Below are positions 51,699 through 60,469 of a stretch of 64,000 bases of DNA, piece after piece. Made by a program: the position numbers and the translations under genes. Numbering within the stretch: position 1 is the first letter of the stretch; every line of letters begins with the position of its first letter. This DNA comes from Bin87 sp965217175 (lineage in GTDB: Bacteria; Chloroflexota; Dehalococcoidia; Lucifugimonadales; UBA3495): contig OZ244251.1 of the NCBI GenBank assembly GCA_965217175.1, positions 1,302,001 through 1,366,000 of the forward strand, read 5' to 3'. The notes beneath the pieces were generated by a model. That model had not been told where the DNA came from. It saw nothing but the letters and a program-made list of their open reading frames with translations, and made no database searches.

Positions 51699-52352
51699 AT
51701 GCCACCGCTAAAAAGCCTGCGACCGCGTCAGAAGCGCATTCTGGAATATATAGAACGTTTCATGGACGAAAACGGCATACCGCCCACTGTGCGCGATATC
51801 CAAAAGGGATGCGACATCAGCAGCACGTCGGTGGTTGACTATAACCTGCGCCTGATGGAGCGGGACGGCTACCTGAAACGCCGGTCGGAAGTGGCGCGGG
51901 GGATTGAGTTGCTGGATGAGACGGGCCAACCGGTCGCCAACGGAGCGGTGAGGGTCCAGATCGTTGGTTATATTGCAGCTGGCGAACCGATTCCGGCGTT
52001 TTCTACTGAAGGGGCCTCGGCTGCCGTCGAGTTCGATACGGTAGAGGTGCGACCGGACCTGAAAAAGAAGCACGGGACCCTGTTCGCGCTGACGGTTAAG
52101 GGAACATCGATGATCGACGCCCTCATCGACGACGGGGATGTGGTGGTGGTAAAGCCCACCAATACAGCCCGTAACGGCGAGATGGTGGTGGCCTGGCTGC
52201 GCGAGGAAGAGGAAGCGACCCTGAAGAAATTCTACCGGGAAGGGTCTCAGGTGCGGCTGCAACCCGCCAACAGCACCATGGAACCCATATACGCCGACGC
52301 TGGCAACGTGGAGATTCGCGGGCGGGTGGTCGAGGTGTTGCGCCAGTATTAA
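51699..52352 (+). CDS. lexA: LexA repressor
   Basis: 217 aa SOS repressor. Winged helix-turn-helix at residues 8-66 (TVRDIQKGCDISSTSVVDYNL). The cleavage site is Ala94-Gly95 in YIAAGEPIPA, the catalytic Ser137 in KGTSMIDALIDDGD, and the Lys about 176 in EATLKKFYREG. RecA-stimulated self-cleavage would release SOS genes. The winged helix sequence and the operator in its own promoter fit together. Convergent with the NrtS-like gene. Confidence 0.95.
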   Translation: MPPLKSLRPRQKRILEYIERFMDENGIPPTVRDIQKGCDISSTSVVDYNLRLMERDGYLKRRSEVARGIELLDETGQPVANGAVRVQIVGYIAAGEPIPAFSTEGASAAVEFDTVEVRPDLKKKHGTLFALTVKGTSMIDALIDDGDVVVVKPTNTARNGEMVVAWLREEEEATLKKFYREGSQVRLQPANSTMEPIYADAGNVEIRGRVVEVLRQY

Positions 52353-52364
52353 AGTGGCGACGGG

Positions 52365-52676
52365 TTAGTTGCGGCTGTTGGACAATGCCCCGTAGGTTGC
52401 TACCAGGAAAGGCACGCAATAGGTTAGCGGTATTTTCCAGGCCAACGCCGCGGTGATCTCACCGGCAAGAATGGTATCGCCCTGATTCAGCGCCGTGAGG
52501 GCCGTGCCCACCACCGCGCTGGCGATCAGGGACCGGCGAATCATGGGCCAGTGCCGCAGGGAGCAACGGAAACACTTGGTGACTCCAACTGCGCCGCCAC
52601 GGGGTCGAAAGGTGTAGGATGAGCCGCTTCGGGTAATCCGGTTGCACCGGGCGCACGGCGGATGAGGGGTGTCCAT
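52365..52676 (-). CDS. NrtS-like small membrane protein with N-terminal CxxC pairs
   Basis: 103 aa. The C-terminal 60 residues have RRSLIASAVVGTALTALNQGD, then LAWKIPLTYCVPFLVATYGAL, the pattern of the small nitrate/nitrite transporter NrtS family (two helices). The N-terminal part has CARC and CFRC, about 23 residues apart, which could bind zinc and is not part of NrtS. Assignment from memory of the family pattern; transport activity not established here. Convergent with lexA. Confidence 0.6.
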   Translation of the reverse strand: MDTPHPPCARCNRITRSGSSYTFRPRGGAVGVTKCFRCSLRHWPMIRRSLIASAVVGTALTALNQGDTILAGEITAALAWKIPLTYCVPFLVATYGALSNSRN

Positions 52677-52717
52677 GCTGAGGTGATGTCTGACAGCGTT
52701 GCCAGCAGCGAACCGTA

Positions 52718-53680
52718 TTAGCCCGCGTTACCAGCGAATGGGGATGGTTCCCGGCTGTCGAAAACCCGTGTTGGTTGCCACCTGCCATGCTCGGCGTCGA
52801 ACCTGGCCAACGCAAGGAACAAACCATTGGGGTCGTACACACGCCTCTGGTCATCGGGGCCGAATGGCTCCGGAGGGTTATCCAGGGTCGGCACCGGCTG
52901 ACCATTCCGCACTCCGGCAGCTTCGGTTTCGCTGACCGTTAACGTGGATAAAGCGCGAACCGGCCAGTCCAGCGGATGGAGGAGATTCTGCCATTCGGAA
53001 GCGGGAGAAAGGTCTTCCAGTTGCTCCAGGGTAACGCTGTCCGTTGCGTCGAAACCGCCACACGATGAGCGGGTCAGGGCGGTCACGTACCCGCCGCACC
53101 CCAGCATCTGACCCAGGTCGTGGGCGACGGAACGCATGTAAGTGCCGGGACCACAATCTATCGTTAGATCTAAATCGGGCAGGTTTAGGGAATCTATGGT
53201 GATGCTGAAAATCTCGATGGTGCGCGGCCGGCGGGTTATCTCCTTGCCGGCTCGCGCCAAATCGTACAGGCGCTGTCCGTCCACTTTGAGGGCGCTGAAC
53301 ATGGGCGGGATCTGCGGTATCAAGCCGATGAAGCTCTGCAGAGCCTGGTGAATAACCTGGTGGGATAGTCCCGCCGGATCGGCAACCTGAGTGATCACTC
53401 CCTCGGCATCGTAGGTAGTGCTTGATTCTCCCAGGCGAACCGTCATTCGGTATTGTTTGCGCCCGGAAACGACCTGTTCCATGAGGCGAGTGGCCTGCCC
53501 GAAACAGATGGGCAGAACGCCGCTGGCGAGGGGGTCCATGGTGCCGGCGTGGCCGACTTTTTTCCGTTGCCCGGTGATACGTTTGACCCGACGGAGGGCT
53601 TCCATTGAAGTGATGCCAACCGGTTTGTAGAAGTTCAGGAAACCGTTGACCGCCGTCCCGCCGCGTTCGCTACCGGGCAT
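52718..53680 (-). CDS. truB: tRNA pseudouridine-55 synthase
   Basis: 320 aa enzyme isomerising U55 in the tRNA T loop. Start block GFLNFYKPVGITSMEALRRVKRI; motif II with catalytic Asp in VGHAGTMDPLASGVLPICFG; later RLYDLARAGKEITRRPR and CGPGTYMRSVAHDLGQMLGCGG. Last gene of the nusA-ylxR-infB-rbfA-truB operon; its start lies four bases after the rbfA stop. Confidence 0.95.
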   Translation of the reverse strand: MPGSERGGTAVNGFLNFYKPVGITSMEALRRVKRITGQRKKVGHAGTMDPLASGVLPICFGQATRLMEQVVSGRKQYRMTVRLGESSTTYDAEGVITQVADPAGLSHQVIHQALQSFIGLIPQIPPMFSALKVDGQRLYDLARAGKEITRRPRTIEIFSITIDSLNLPDLDLTIDCGPGTYMRSVAHDLGQMLGCGGYVTALTRSSCGGFDATDSVTLEQLEDLSPASEWQNLLHPLDWPVRALSTLTVSETEAAGVRNGQPVPTLDNPPEPFGPDDQRRVYDPNGLFLALARFDAEHGRWQPTRVFDSREPSPFAGNAG

Positions 53681-53684
53681 GAGA

Positions 53685-54080
53685 TCAGGTTTGCTTCAGC
53701 TGTCGGGATGCGGCCGGGTCAGGGGATGCGGTGGCGTCGCCGAGGTCGTCGATGATGCGCATCAGGCGATTTGCTTCCAGCATGGCGTCGTCCAGCACAA
53801 AGGTGAGGAAGGGAACGTAACGCAGGGACACGCGGCTGCGTAACTCCCGGCGCAGGTAGGAGGCGGATGACTGGATACCAGAGAGGGCCTGCTGGCGTAC
53901 TTCCTCGCTCCCCATGACGCTGACGTAGACCCGTGCACTACGCAAATCGGACGTGGCACTCACCCGGGTGATGCTGATGATGCCGCGCAAACGGGGGTCG
54001 TTGAGTTGTGAAGCGATGAGGCCGGAAATTTCCTCGCGCAGGACTCCATTGACCCGTTCAACGCGCCGTCGGTCGGTCAT
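53685..54080 (-). CDS. rbfA: Ribosome-binding factor A
   Basis: 131 aa KH-fold protein maturing the 30S subunit. The pattern RVNGVLREEISGLIASQLNDPRL, ISITRVSATSDLRSARVYVSVMG and LRYVPFLTFVLDDAML is diagnostic. GGAGG is eight bases before ATG 54080; GTG 54089 would overlap that site. Between infB and truB as usual. Confidence 0.94.
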   Translation of the reverse strand: MTDRRRVERVNGVLREEISGLIASQLNDPRLRGIISITRVSATSDLRSARVYVSVMGSEEVRQQALSGIQSSASYLRRELRSRVSLRYVPFLTFVLDDAMLEANRLMRIIDDLGDATASPDPAASRQLKQT

Positions 54081-54166
54081 GTGCTGCACCTCCCCGTATA
54101 CGGGCTTCGGCTGGGTGGAAGCGCCGCGGCGTTTCCACCCAGCCGGTCTGTAAAAAATGCCCGGAG

Positions 54167-55975
54167 TTAGCTCACGCGCTCCATGCGGTAGGCGACAATG
54201 ACGTCACCCTCTTGGTAATCGTTGAAACCGTCCAGCACGATGCCGCATTCGGTACCGGCGGTGGCCTGGTTCACTTCGTCGCGGAAATGTCGGAGGCTGT
54301 TGATTCCAGTTTCGATAACCGAGTTTTCCTGGCGCATGAGGCGAACGGTACTCTGACGTGCGATACGGCCATCGAGCACTCGACATCCGGCAATCTGAAT
54401 ACTGCGTCGTCCGGAGAATATTTCGCGGACCTCGGCCCTGCCGACCACGATTTCGTGGTATTCCGGTTCCAGCATGCCCTTCAAAGCCTGCTCGATGTCT
54501 TCCAGCAGCCGGTAGATTATCTGATAGCTGCGAACTTCCACGCCGAGGCGGTCGGCAGTGCGTTCAGCGCCGATCTCGAACCCGACGTTGAAGGCCAGCA
54601 CGATCCCGTCGGAAGCCGACGCCAGTTGAATGTCGGAATCGCTGACTGAACCTGAACCAGAGTGGATAACGCGGGCTTTCACTTCGCCTTCCGACAGTTT
54701 CTCTATGGACTGGACGATGGCTTCCACACTGCCCTGGACGTCAGCTTTGAGAACAACAATGAGTTCTTTCACGTCGCCGGAGTCGATCTGCTTGACGACG
54801 TTGTCCAGCGTGAGCACGGTGTCCAGGTTACCGGTGTGAGAGCGCCGCCCGTGGCGCTCAGCCGTTTGACGGGCGGTGCGCTCGTCGGACACGACCTGCA
54901 GGATGTCGCCGGCCTCCGGGGTGGAGTTGAGGCCGGTTACCACGCCAGGGCTGCCGGGTGTGATGCAGTCCATGGACTCGCCGCGCTCGTTGGTGATGGC
55001 GCGCACCCGGCCCCAGGCGCCGCCGACCACGATTTGGTTACCAACTCGCAGAGTGCCCGACTGGATCAGCACCGTGGCGGTGGGACCGCGACGCCGGTCG
55101 AGGGTTGCCTCGACGACAACGCCGGCGGCCGGGCGCGTTGGATCGGCTTTGAGTTCCATGACTTCGGCCAGAACGGTGAGGTTTTCCAGCAGGTCTCCGA
55201 CACCATCACCGGTTTGCGCAGATACCGGTACCGCGATGATGTCTCCGCCCCACTCTTCTACGAGCAGGTTGCGTTCGCTGAGCTGGCGTTTTATGACTTC
55301 GGGTTGGGCTCCGGGCAAATCCATCTTGTTGATGGCAACGACGATGGGAACTTCCGCGGCGCGGGCGTGGGAAATGGCTTCGTCGGTTTGAGGCATGATG
55401 CCGTCGTCGGCGGCGACGACCAGCACAGCGATGTCGGTAACACGGGCTCCGCGGGATCGGATGGCAGTGAATGCGGCATGGCCCGGCGTGTCCAGGAACG
55501 TGATTGGCTGACCGTCCAGTTCCACCTGATAGGCGCCGATATGCTGGGTGATACCGCCGGCTTCTTTCTGGACCACGGATGACTCGCGGATGTAATCGAG
55601 GAGGCTGGTTTTGCCGTGGTCGACGTGGCCCAGGATAGTGATGACGGGCGGACGAGGTTGCAGCTGCGCATCGATTTGTGCGGTGGAGTCGGCGGTAATC
55701 GGCGCGGTTTCGGCATTGGATTCGGCGAGGCGGGTTCGCACGCCATACGCGGCGGCAGCCACGGTGGCCACCTGGTGATCGATTACCTGGTTCACCGATA
55801 CCATGATACCGTGGCGCATCAGTTGCTTGATTACGTCCACGGGCGTTTGGTCGAGGAGTTCGGACAATTCTTTGAGGGTAAGGGTTTCGGGCAAGGTAAG
55901 AGCCCGAGGGCTGGCGCGACGTGGTTCGGCACGTCGGGTCCGGCGCGATGCGTTGTCGCGTTGGTCAGTAGTCAT
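54167..55975 (-). CDS. infB: Translation initiation factor IF-2, short form
   Basis: 602 aa GTPase placing initiator tRNA on the 30S subunit. One N-terminal IF2N domain (LTLKELSELLDQTPVDVIKQLMRHGI) precedes the G domain: GHVDHGKTSLLD, DTPGHAAF, NKMD and SAQTG. Domain III/IV blocks are complete, ending GTECGIVLDGFNDYQEGDVI. The N-terminal extension is only about 30 residues, so this is a short IF-2. ATG 55975 has GAGGAGG upstream. Operon with ylxR and rbfA. Confidence 0.95.
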   Translation of the reverse strand: MTTDQRDNASRRTRRAEPRRASPRALTLPETLTLKELSELLDQTPVDVIKQLMRHGIMVSVNQVIDHQVATVAAAAYGVRTRLAESNAETAPITADSTAQIDAQLQPRPPVITILGHVDHGKTSLLDYIRESSVVQKEAGGITQHIGAYQVELDGQPITFLDTPGHAAFTAIRSRGARVTDIAVLVVAADDGIMPQTDEAISHARAAEVPIVVAINKMDLPGAQPEVIKRQLSERNLLVEEWGGDIIAVPVSAQTGDGVGDLLENLTVLAEVMELKADPTRPAAGVVVEATLDRRRGPTATVLIQSGTLRVGNQIVVGGAWGRVRAITNERGESMDCITPGSPGVVTGLNSTPEAGDILQVVSDERTARQTAERHGRRSHTGNLDTVLTLDNVVKQIDSGDVKELIVVLKADVQGSVEAIVQSIEKLSEGEVKARVIHSGSGSVSDSDIQLASASDGIVLAFNVGFEIGAERTADRLGVEVRSYQIIYRLLEDIEQALKGMLEPEYHEIVVGRAEVREIFSGRRSIQIAGCRVLDGRIARQSTVRLMRQENSVIETGINSLRHFRDEVNQATAGTECGIVLDGFNDYQEGDVIVAYRMERVS

Positions 55976-56030
55976 GGTCAAAACCTCCTCTAGCGGAACG
56001 GCCCCACCAACGCTCCCAGCGTTGCCGGTT

Positions 56031-56411
56031 TCATTGGTTTATGTTGGGCACGACGTCGCCAGCCGAAGCCATTCCATTGCTTGCTGCGGCAGATGCGATA
56101 GTCTCAAGGTAGAAATTTCTCATTGAATCCAGATCCTGGGAAGAAATTGCGCTGCGCAGGCTCTTCTCCAGGGCGCGTTTGACTAATCCTTTATCCCAAC
56201 ACTCTGGCTGCCGGCACAAGTAGGCGCCACGACCGTTGGCACGGCCCACCACGTCCACGCTGGTAGAACCGTCCGGAGCGCGAACCACGCGAACCAAGTC
56301 GCCCTTTGGTCCTTTGCGACCGCAGGCGATGCAACTACGTTCCGGTATGTGACGGGGTTTGGGAATAGGTGTTACCTGAGTGGAGCAGCAGTCCCGCAAT
56401 GGCGGGTCCAC
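56031..56411 (-). CDS. ylxR: YlxR family (DUF448) RNA-binding protein
   Basis: Up to 126 aa. The core PERSCIACGRKGPKGDLVRVVRAPDG, then RANGRGAYLCRQPECWDKGLVKRALEKSL is the YlxR fold with the GRGAYLC motif. It normally lies between nusA and infB, as here. The start is uncertain: GTG 56411 or an internal TTG. After the core there is a 30-residue tail. It is a putative nucleoid or RNase P modulator in other bacteria. Confidence 0.9.
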   Translation of the reverse strand: MDPPLRDCCSTQVTPIPKPRHIPERSCIACGRKGPKGDLVRVVRAPDGSTSVDVVGRANGRGAYLCRQPECWDKGLVKRALEKSLRSAISSQDLDSMRNFYLETIASAAASNGMASAGDVVPNINQ

Positions 56412-56454
56412 GGCTCCATCCGAAAGATGTCAGAGAGTAGGTGAGAGGACAGTA

Positions 56455-58227
56455 TCACCGGCCCCGGCCACCAGGGCCACGGGCTCCGGGAACGTTACCG
56501 CCCCGACGGTTGCCACCGCCGCGACGGCGACGACTGTCGCTGCCACGGAAGTCTCCGACAATGTCTTCAGCGAACCTGATCTTTCCAGCGTCGGGAGCCA
56601 GATTGGGCAGACCTGCCAACAGGTCGGCGATATCTTCCTCGACTGGATCGTCGTCTTCGAGTTCTTCGTCATCGTCTTCAACGATCACATCGTCGATAGT
56701 AAGATTTCCCAGGGCCTCCACGCTGAGGCCGACTGGCTGCGGTTGCGTTCCTGAAGCGGAGGCGTTGACGGTGGTGGCCTCTTCCTCCGCGATGAGGGCT
56801 TCGAGGAGGGCATCTTCATCGAATGCCAGACCCGGGGTTGAAACCTCAGCCTCCGGGGCTTCGGCTACTGCTGCTGATTCCGCTGGCGGTTGGGAGATTA
56901 CGGCGGCGATGTCGGCGATGACTGCGGCGTCTACGGTTGCCGTCTCGGGGCTGGCTTCAATGGATTCGATGAGTTCAACCGTTTCGGCGACCAGGCCGGT
57001 TTCAGCGATTGCGGCTTCTGCGGCCTCGGCAACAGGCATCACGGCTTCTTCCACGGTCGCGGCGGCCTGCTCAGCGGCGGCTTCGGCGGCAGCGGTGGCG
57101 GCCAAAGCGGCGCGTTCTGCGGTGACACGGGCGGCTTCAGCGGCTCTGGCTTCGCGCAGGGCTTCCCACTGTTCAACGTTCTTGATGTCCAACCGCCATC
57201 CGGAGAGGCGGGCGGCTAAACGAGCGTTTTGACCGTCGCGACCGATGGCCAGCGACATCTGGTTCTCTGGAACCACGACGTAAGCGGTGTTTTCGTCCTG
57301 GTCCAGCTCAACGGCGCCAACGTCGGCGGGGCTGAGGGCGCGGGAGATCAGTACCCGGGGGTTGGAATCCCATTCGATTACATCGATCTTTTCGCCCTGT
57401 AGTTCGTTGACGATGCTCTGGATGCGATTGCCGCGCAAGCCGATGCAAGAACCGACCGGGTCAACGCCTTCCTGGTGAGACGCGACTGCGACCTTGCTGC
57501 GGACTCCGGGGTCGCGCGCGATGCTGCGGATTTCCACCGTACCGTTGCCAATTTCCGGGACTTCCGCCTCCATCAGGCGGCGGAGCAGGTCGCGATGGGT
57601 GCGGCTCACCACGACTTCGGGGCCACGGGGAGTTTGCTGTACTTCAACCAGAAGCACCTTGAGGTTCTGGCCCTTGCGGTAACGTTCGTTGCCGACCTGA
57701 TTGTCGGGGCGCATGACGCCGCGAGCCCGGTTCTGGTTCTGGGCCTGATGGGGATTGAGGTTTACAAAAACAGTCGGTCCCTTTTCGACGCTTTCAATAC
57801 TGCCGCTGATCAATTCACCTTGGTATGCGGAGTATTCCTCGAAAATCTTTTCGCGTTCGGCTTCGCGAAGGCGTTGCATGATAACCTGGCGGGCGGTTTG
57901 AGCCGCGATGCGACTGGCGTCGTGAGGAACCTCTTCAGATTCGGCGATTTCGTCGCCGATCTGGATGTTGGGTCGAATGCTCTGAGCTTCCTGCAGGGAA
58001 ATTTCGGTTTCGGGGAATTCGACCTCTTCAACCACGGCGCGCAGGGCGAATATGCTGATATCACCAGTGTTGGGGTTCAGTTTAACCGACAGGTTTTGGC
58101 CACCGGCCGGATCGTCGCGCCGGAAGGCCGAGGCCAGAGCAACTTCAATGGCTCGCAGTACCTGGTCTTTCGCCAGGCCGCGTTCAGCGGATAACTGATT
58201 TAATGCCATCATGAAATCGCTCTTCAT
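56455..58227 (-). CDS. nusA: Transcription factor NusA with acidic and RGG-type tail
   Basis: 590 aa. Residues 1-345 are a normal NusA: N-terminal RNAP-binding domain (FMMALNQLSAERGLAKDQVLRAIE), S1 domain (YQGELISGSIESVEKGPTVF), and KH1/KH2 (GSCIGLRGNRIQSIVNELQGEKIDVIEW; IGRDGQNARLAARLSGW). After that come about 200 extra residues: an Ala/Glu-rich stretch, an acidic patch (EDDDEELEDDDPVEEDIADL) and a basic end RRRRGGGNRRGGNVPG. The tail is not part of standard NusA. ATG 58227 with GGAGG upstream. First gene of the operon; rimP is not upstream. Confidence 0.95.
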   Translation of the reverse strand: MKSDFMMALNQLSAERGLAKDQVLRAIEVALASAFRRDDPAGGQNLSVKLNPNTGDISIFALRAVVEEVEFPETEISLQEAQSIRPNIQIGDEIAESEEVPHDASRIAAQTARQVIMQRLREAEREKIFEEYSAYQGELISGSIESVEKGPTVFVNLNPHQAQNQNRARGVMRPDNQVGNERYRKGQNLKVLLVEVQQTPRGPEVVVSRTHRDLLRRLMEAEVPEIGNGTVEIRSIARDPGVRSKVAVASHQEGVDPVGSCIGLRGNRIQSIVNELQGEKIDVIEWDSNPRVLISRALSPADVGAVELDQDENTAYVVVPENQMSLAIGRDGQNARLAARLSGWRLDIKNVEQWEALREARAAEAARVTAERAALAATAAAEAAAEQAAATVEEAVMPVAEAAEAAIAETGLVAETVELIESIEASPETATVDAAVIADIAAVISQPPAESAAVAEAPEAEVSTPGLAFDEDALLEALIAEEEATTVNASASGTQPQPVGLSVEALGNLTIDDVIVEDDDEELEDDDPVEEDIADLLAGLPNLAPDAGKIRFAEDIVGDFRGSDSRRRRGGGNRRGGNVPGARGPGGRGR

Positions 58228-58520
58228 CGTCGTCCTCCGCGGTGCGGGCTGTAGTCTGATTTCCGTGGTGTCGCCCGGCAATGTTACAAGAGTAAAGCGG
58301 GTACACGCCCCGCTTTCCAAACCCGCAAACCTCTCGCCATAGATGTGCATTGAACCGATGGTATTCATCTATAGCAGGGCGTTATGTGCACGTAGTATAG
58401 CACCGGCAACCGTCAGGGGCAACACCGAATCCGGTCGATTAACGGTCGGCGGGCCGGCGAGGTTACGTTGGGGTAACGGGTCCCGCCGTAGCTGATTGGT
58501 TGGCGAGAAGGGGCATTAAC

Positions 58521-58550
58521 AACGAAAGCGGCGCAATCTGGCGCCGCCAA
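58521..58550 (-). terminator. Intrinsic terminator after the cysteine synthase gene
   Basis: Read on the minus strand: GCGGCGC, loop CAGATT, GCGCCGC, then TTTCGTTGTT. Stem coordinates 58528-58534 and 58541-58547. The 350 bases 58228-58577 are otherwise the nusA leader, with no other signal. Confidence 0.75.
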
Positions 58551-58577
58551 GTATGTGTCTGGTCAAGAAAGGGGGCA

Positions 58578-59528
58578 TTACCACCAGATCTTGCCCTGTG
58601 CTTCTTTGGCGAGGGTTTCGTAGTCCTTGGTCCACAACTGGCTGCTCAAGTATTTCCATCCGCCGTCTGCCAGTAGGCACACGACGTTGCCGCTTTCCAT
58701 TCGATCGGCCTGTTTCAACGCTCCGGCGATTACCGATCCGGAGGAGATACCCGCGAAGATGCCTTCTTTGTCCAGCAATTCCTTGGTCATGTGGAAGGAA
58801 TCGAAGCTATTGACCAGCAAGCGGTTGTCCAGCAGATTGATGTCAAGTATGGGCGGAATGAAACCGTCCTCCAGGCGACGCAAGCCGGAGATGAAGTCGT
58901 CGGGTTCCGGGGCTACGGCAATGATCTTGATGTCGCTGCGATGTTCTTTCAGCCGGCGGGCGTTGCCCATGAGGGTACCGCCGGTGCCGAGGCCGGCGAC
59001 GAAAACGTCCACGTCGGGGAGGGCCTCGACGATTTCCTGACCCGTGCCTTCGTAGTGGGCATCAGGATTTCCGTCGTTGCCGTACTGGTACAGCATGAGG
59101 TAATCGTGGGGGTTTTTGGCAACCATCTCCTGAGCCACGACGACGCTGCCGTTGGTGCCCAGGGTGCCATCGGAATAGACTATCTCGGCGCCGTAGGCTT
59201 CGAGCAGCTGGGTACGTTCGGCGGAAACATTCTCTGGCATCACCACCTTCACCTTGTATCCCTTGACGCGACCGATCATCGCCAGGGATATGCCGGTGTT
59301 GCCAGAGGTGGGTTCCAGGATGATACGGTTGGGAGTGATCTCGCCGTCGGCTTCGGCGCGCTCGATCATTTTGAGCGCGATGCGGTCCTTCACGCTGCCG
59401 GTGGGGTTTTGGCCTTCCAGCTTGGCGAAAATGCGTACATTCGGATTGGGTGAAAGTTTTTGCAGCTCCACCAGAGGGGTGTTGCCGATGGTAGCGATGA
59501 TGCCTTTGTATGTGGAATTGGTGGGCAT
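58578..59528 (-). CDS. Cysteine synthase, CysK/CysM type
   Basis: 316 aa PLP enzyme of the O-acetylserine sulfhydrylase family. The PLP lysine is in GQNPTGSVKDRIALKMI (Lys about 47), the Asn loop in EPTSGNTGISLAMIG, and the phosphate-binding loop GLGTGGTLMG. The C-terminus GKIWW resembles mycobacterial CysM, which uses a thiocarboxylated carrier protein. It may use sulfide directly (CysK) or a carrier. It is the gene downstream of a MoeB/ThiF-like enzyme, 92 bases apart, which favours the carrier route. Confidence 0.9.
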   Translation of the reverse strand: MPTNSTYKGIIATIGNTPLVELQKLSPNPNVRIFAKLEGQNPTGSVKDRIALKMIERAEADGEITPNRIILEPTSGNTGISLAMIGRVKGYKVKVVMPENVSAERTQLLEAYGAEIVYSDGTLGTNGSVVVAQEMVAKNPHDYLMLYQYGNDGNPDAHYEGTGQEIVEALPDVDVFVAGLGTGGTLMGNARRLKEHRSDIKIIAVAPEPDDFISGLRRLEDGFIPPILDINLLDNRLLVNSFDSFHMTKELLDKEGIFAGISSGSVIAGALKQADRMESGNVVCLLADGGWKYLSSQLWTKDYETLAKEAQGKIWW

Positions 59529-59620
59529 GATCGGCTGTTGGGCGGCTGGAATGTTAATCCGGCGGGGCTGTTTGTCGTGTCAGCGTCGGTTGGGCTCTGC
59601 CTGGCAATCGGGCGACTGTG

Positions 59621-60469
59621 TTATACCGCTCCGGCGGCGATGGTTGCAGGTTCGGGGATTTCGGCGACGCCACAGAAGACCTCATAGTCGATCAATTCGG
59701 TAACGGTGGGGTTGTCGCCGCAGAGGGGGCATTCCGGATTGCGCCGCAAACGTACTTCGCGGAACTGCATGCTCAACGCGTCAATGACCATGAGCCGGGA
59801 AGCCAGGCTGTCACCGATGCCGAGGATGTATTTCAATGCTTCGGTGGCCTGAATGGAGCCGACGAGACCGGTCAACGCACCCAAAACGCCGGCTTCGGCG
59901 CAGTTGGGAACCATCCCTGGTGGGGGCGGGGCCGGGAAGAGGCAGCGGTAGCAACCCTGGCCGGGCAGGAACACGGTGGCCTGGCCGTCGAAGATGAGGA
60001 TGCTGCCATCGAACAATGGCTTGTTGAGCAGATAGCAGGCATCGTTGACCAGATATCGGGTGGCAAAGTTGTCGGCGCCGTTGATAACGATGTCGTACTG
60101 GCTGATGATATCGAAGGCGTTTTCTGAGGTTAGCCAGGTTTCGTGGAGCACCACGTCGACTTCCGGGTTGTAGGACAGGATGTTGTCCTTGGCGGACTGC
60201 ACCTTGGGTCGGCCAACATCGGGCGTGTGGTGCAGGATCTGGCGCTGGAGGTTGGACAATTCGACGACATCGAAATCGACGATACCGAGTTTGCCCACTC
60301 CGGCAAGGGCCAGGTAAACGGCAGAAGGGGAACCAAGGCCACCAGCGCCGATGATGAGCGCGCTGGACTCCATCATTTTGCGTTGGCCGGCGCTGCCGAC
60401 ATCCTGCATGATGATGTGGCGGCTGTAGCGTTTGACCTGGTCTGGAGTCAGGCGAAGAGGTTGGACCAT
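59621..60469 (-). CDS. MoeB/ThiF-family adenylyltransferase
   Basis: 282 aa E1-like enzyme that adenylates the C-terminal glycine of a ubiquitin-like sulfur carrier. ATP motif ALIIGAGGLGSPSAVYLALAGVG (residues about 38-60), catalytic NLQRQILH and INGADNFATRYLVND. Two C-x2-C-like pairs for zinc: CYRCLFP and CPLCGDN. No rhodanese domain, so it is MoeB-like, not MoeZ. Position before the cysteine synthase gene recalls the mycobacterial CysO/CysM system, but neither a CysO-like carrier nor a Mec protease is encoded next to it. Confidence 0.9.
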   Translation of the reverse strand: MVQPLRLTPDQVKRYSRHIIMQDVGSAGQRKMMESSALIIGAGGLGSPSAVYLALAGVGKLGIVDFDVVELSNLQRQILHHTPDVGRPKVQSAKDNILSYNPEVDVVLHETWLTSENAFDIISQYDIVINGADNFATRYLVNDACYLLNKPLFDGSILIFDGQATVFLPGQGCYRCLFPAPPPPGMVPNCAEAGVLGALTGLVGSIQATEALKYILGIGDSLASRLMVIDALSMQFREVRLRRNPECPLCGDNPTVTELIDYEVFCGVAEIPEPATIAAGAV

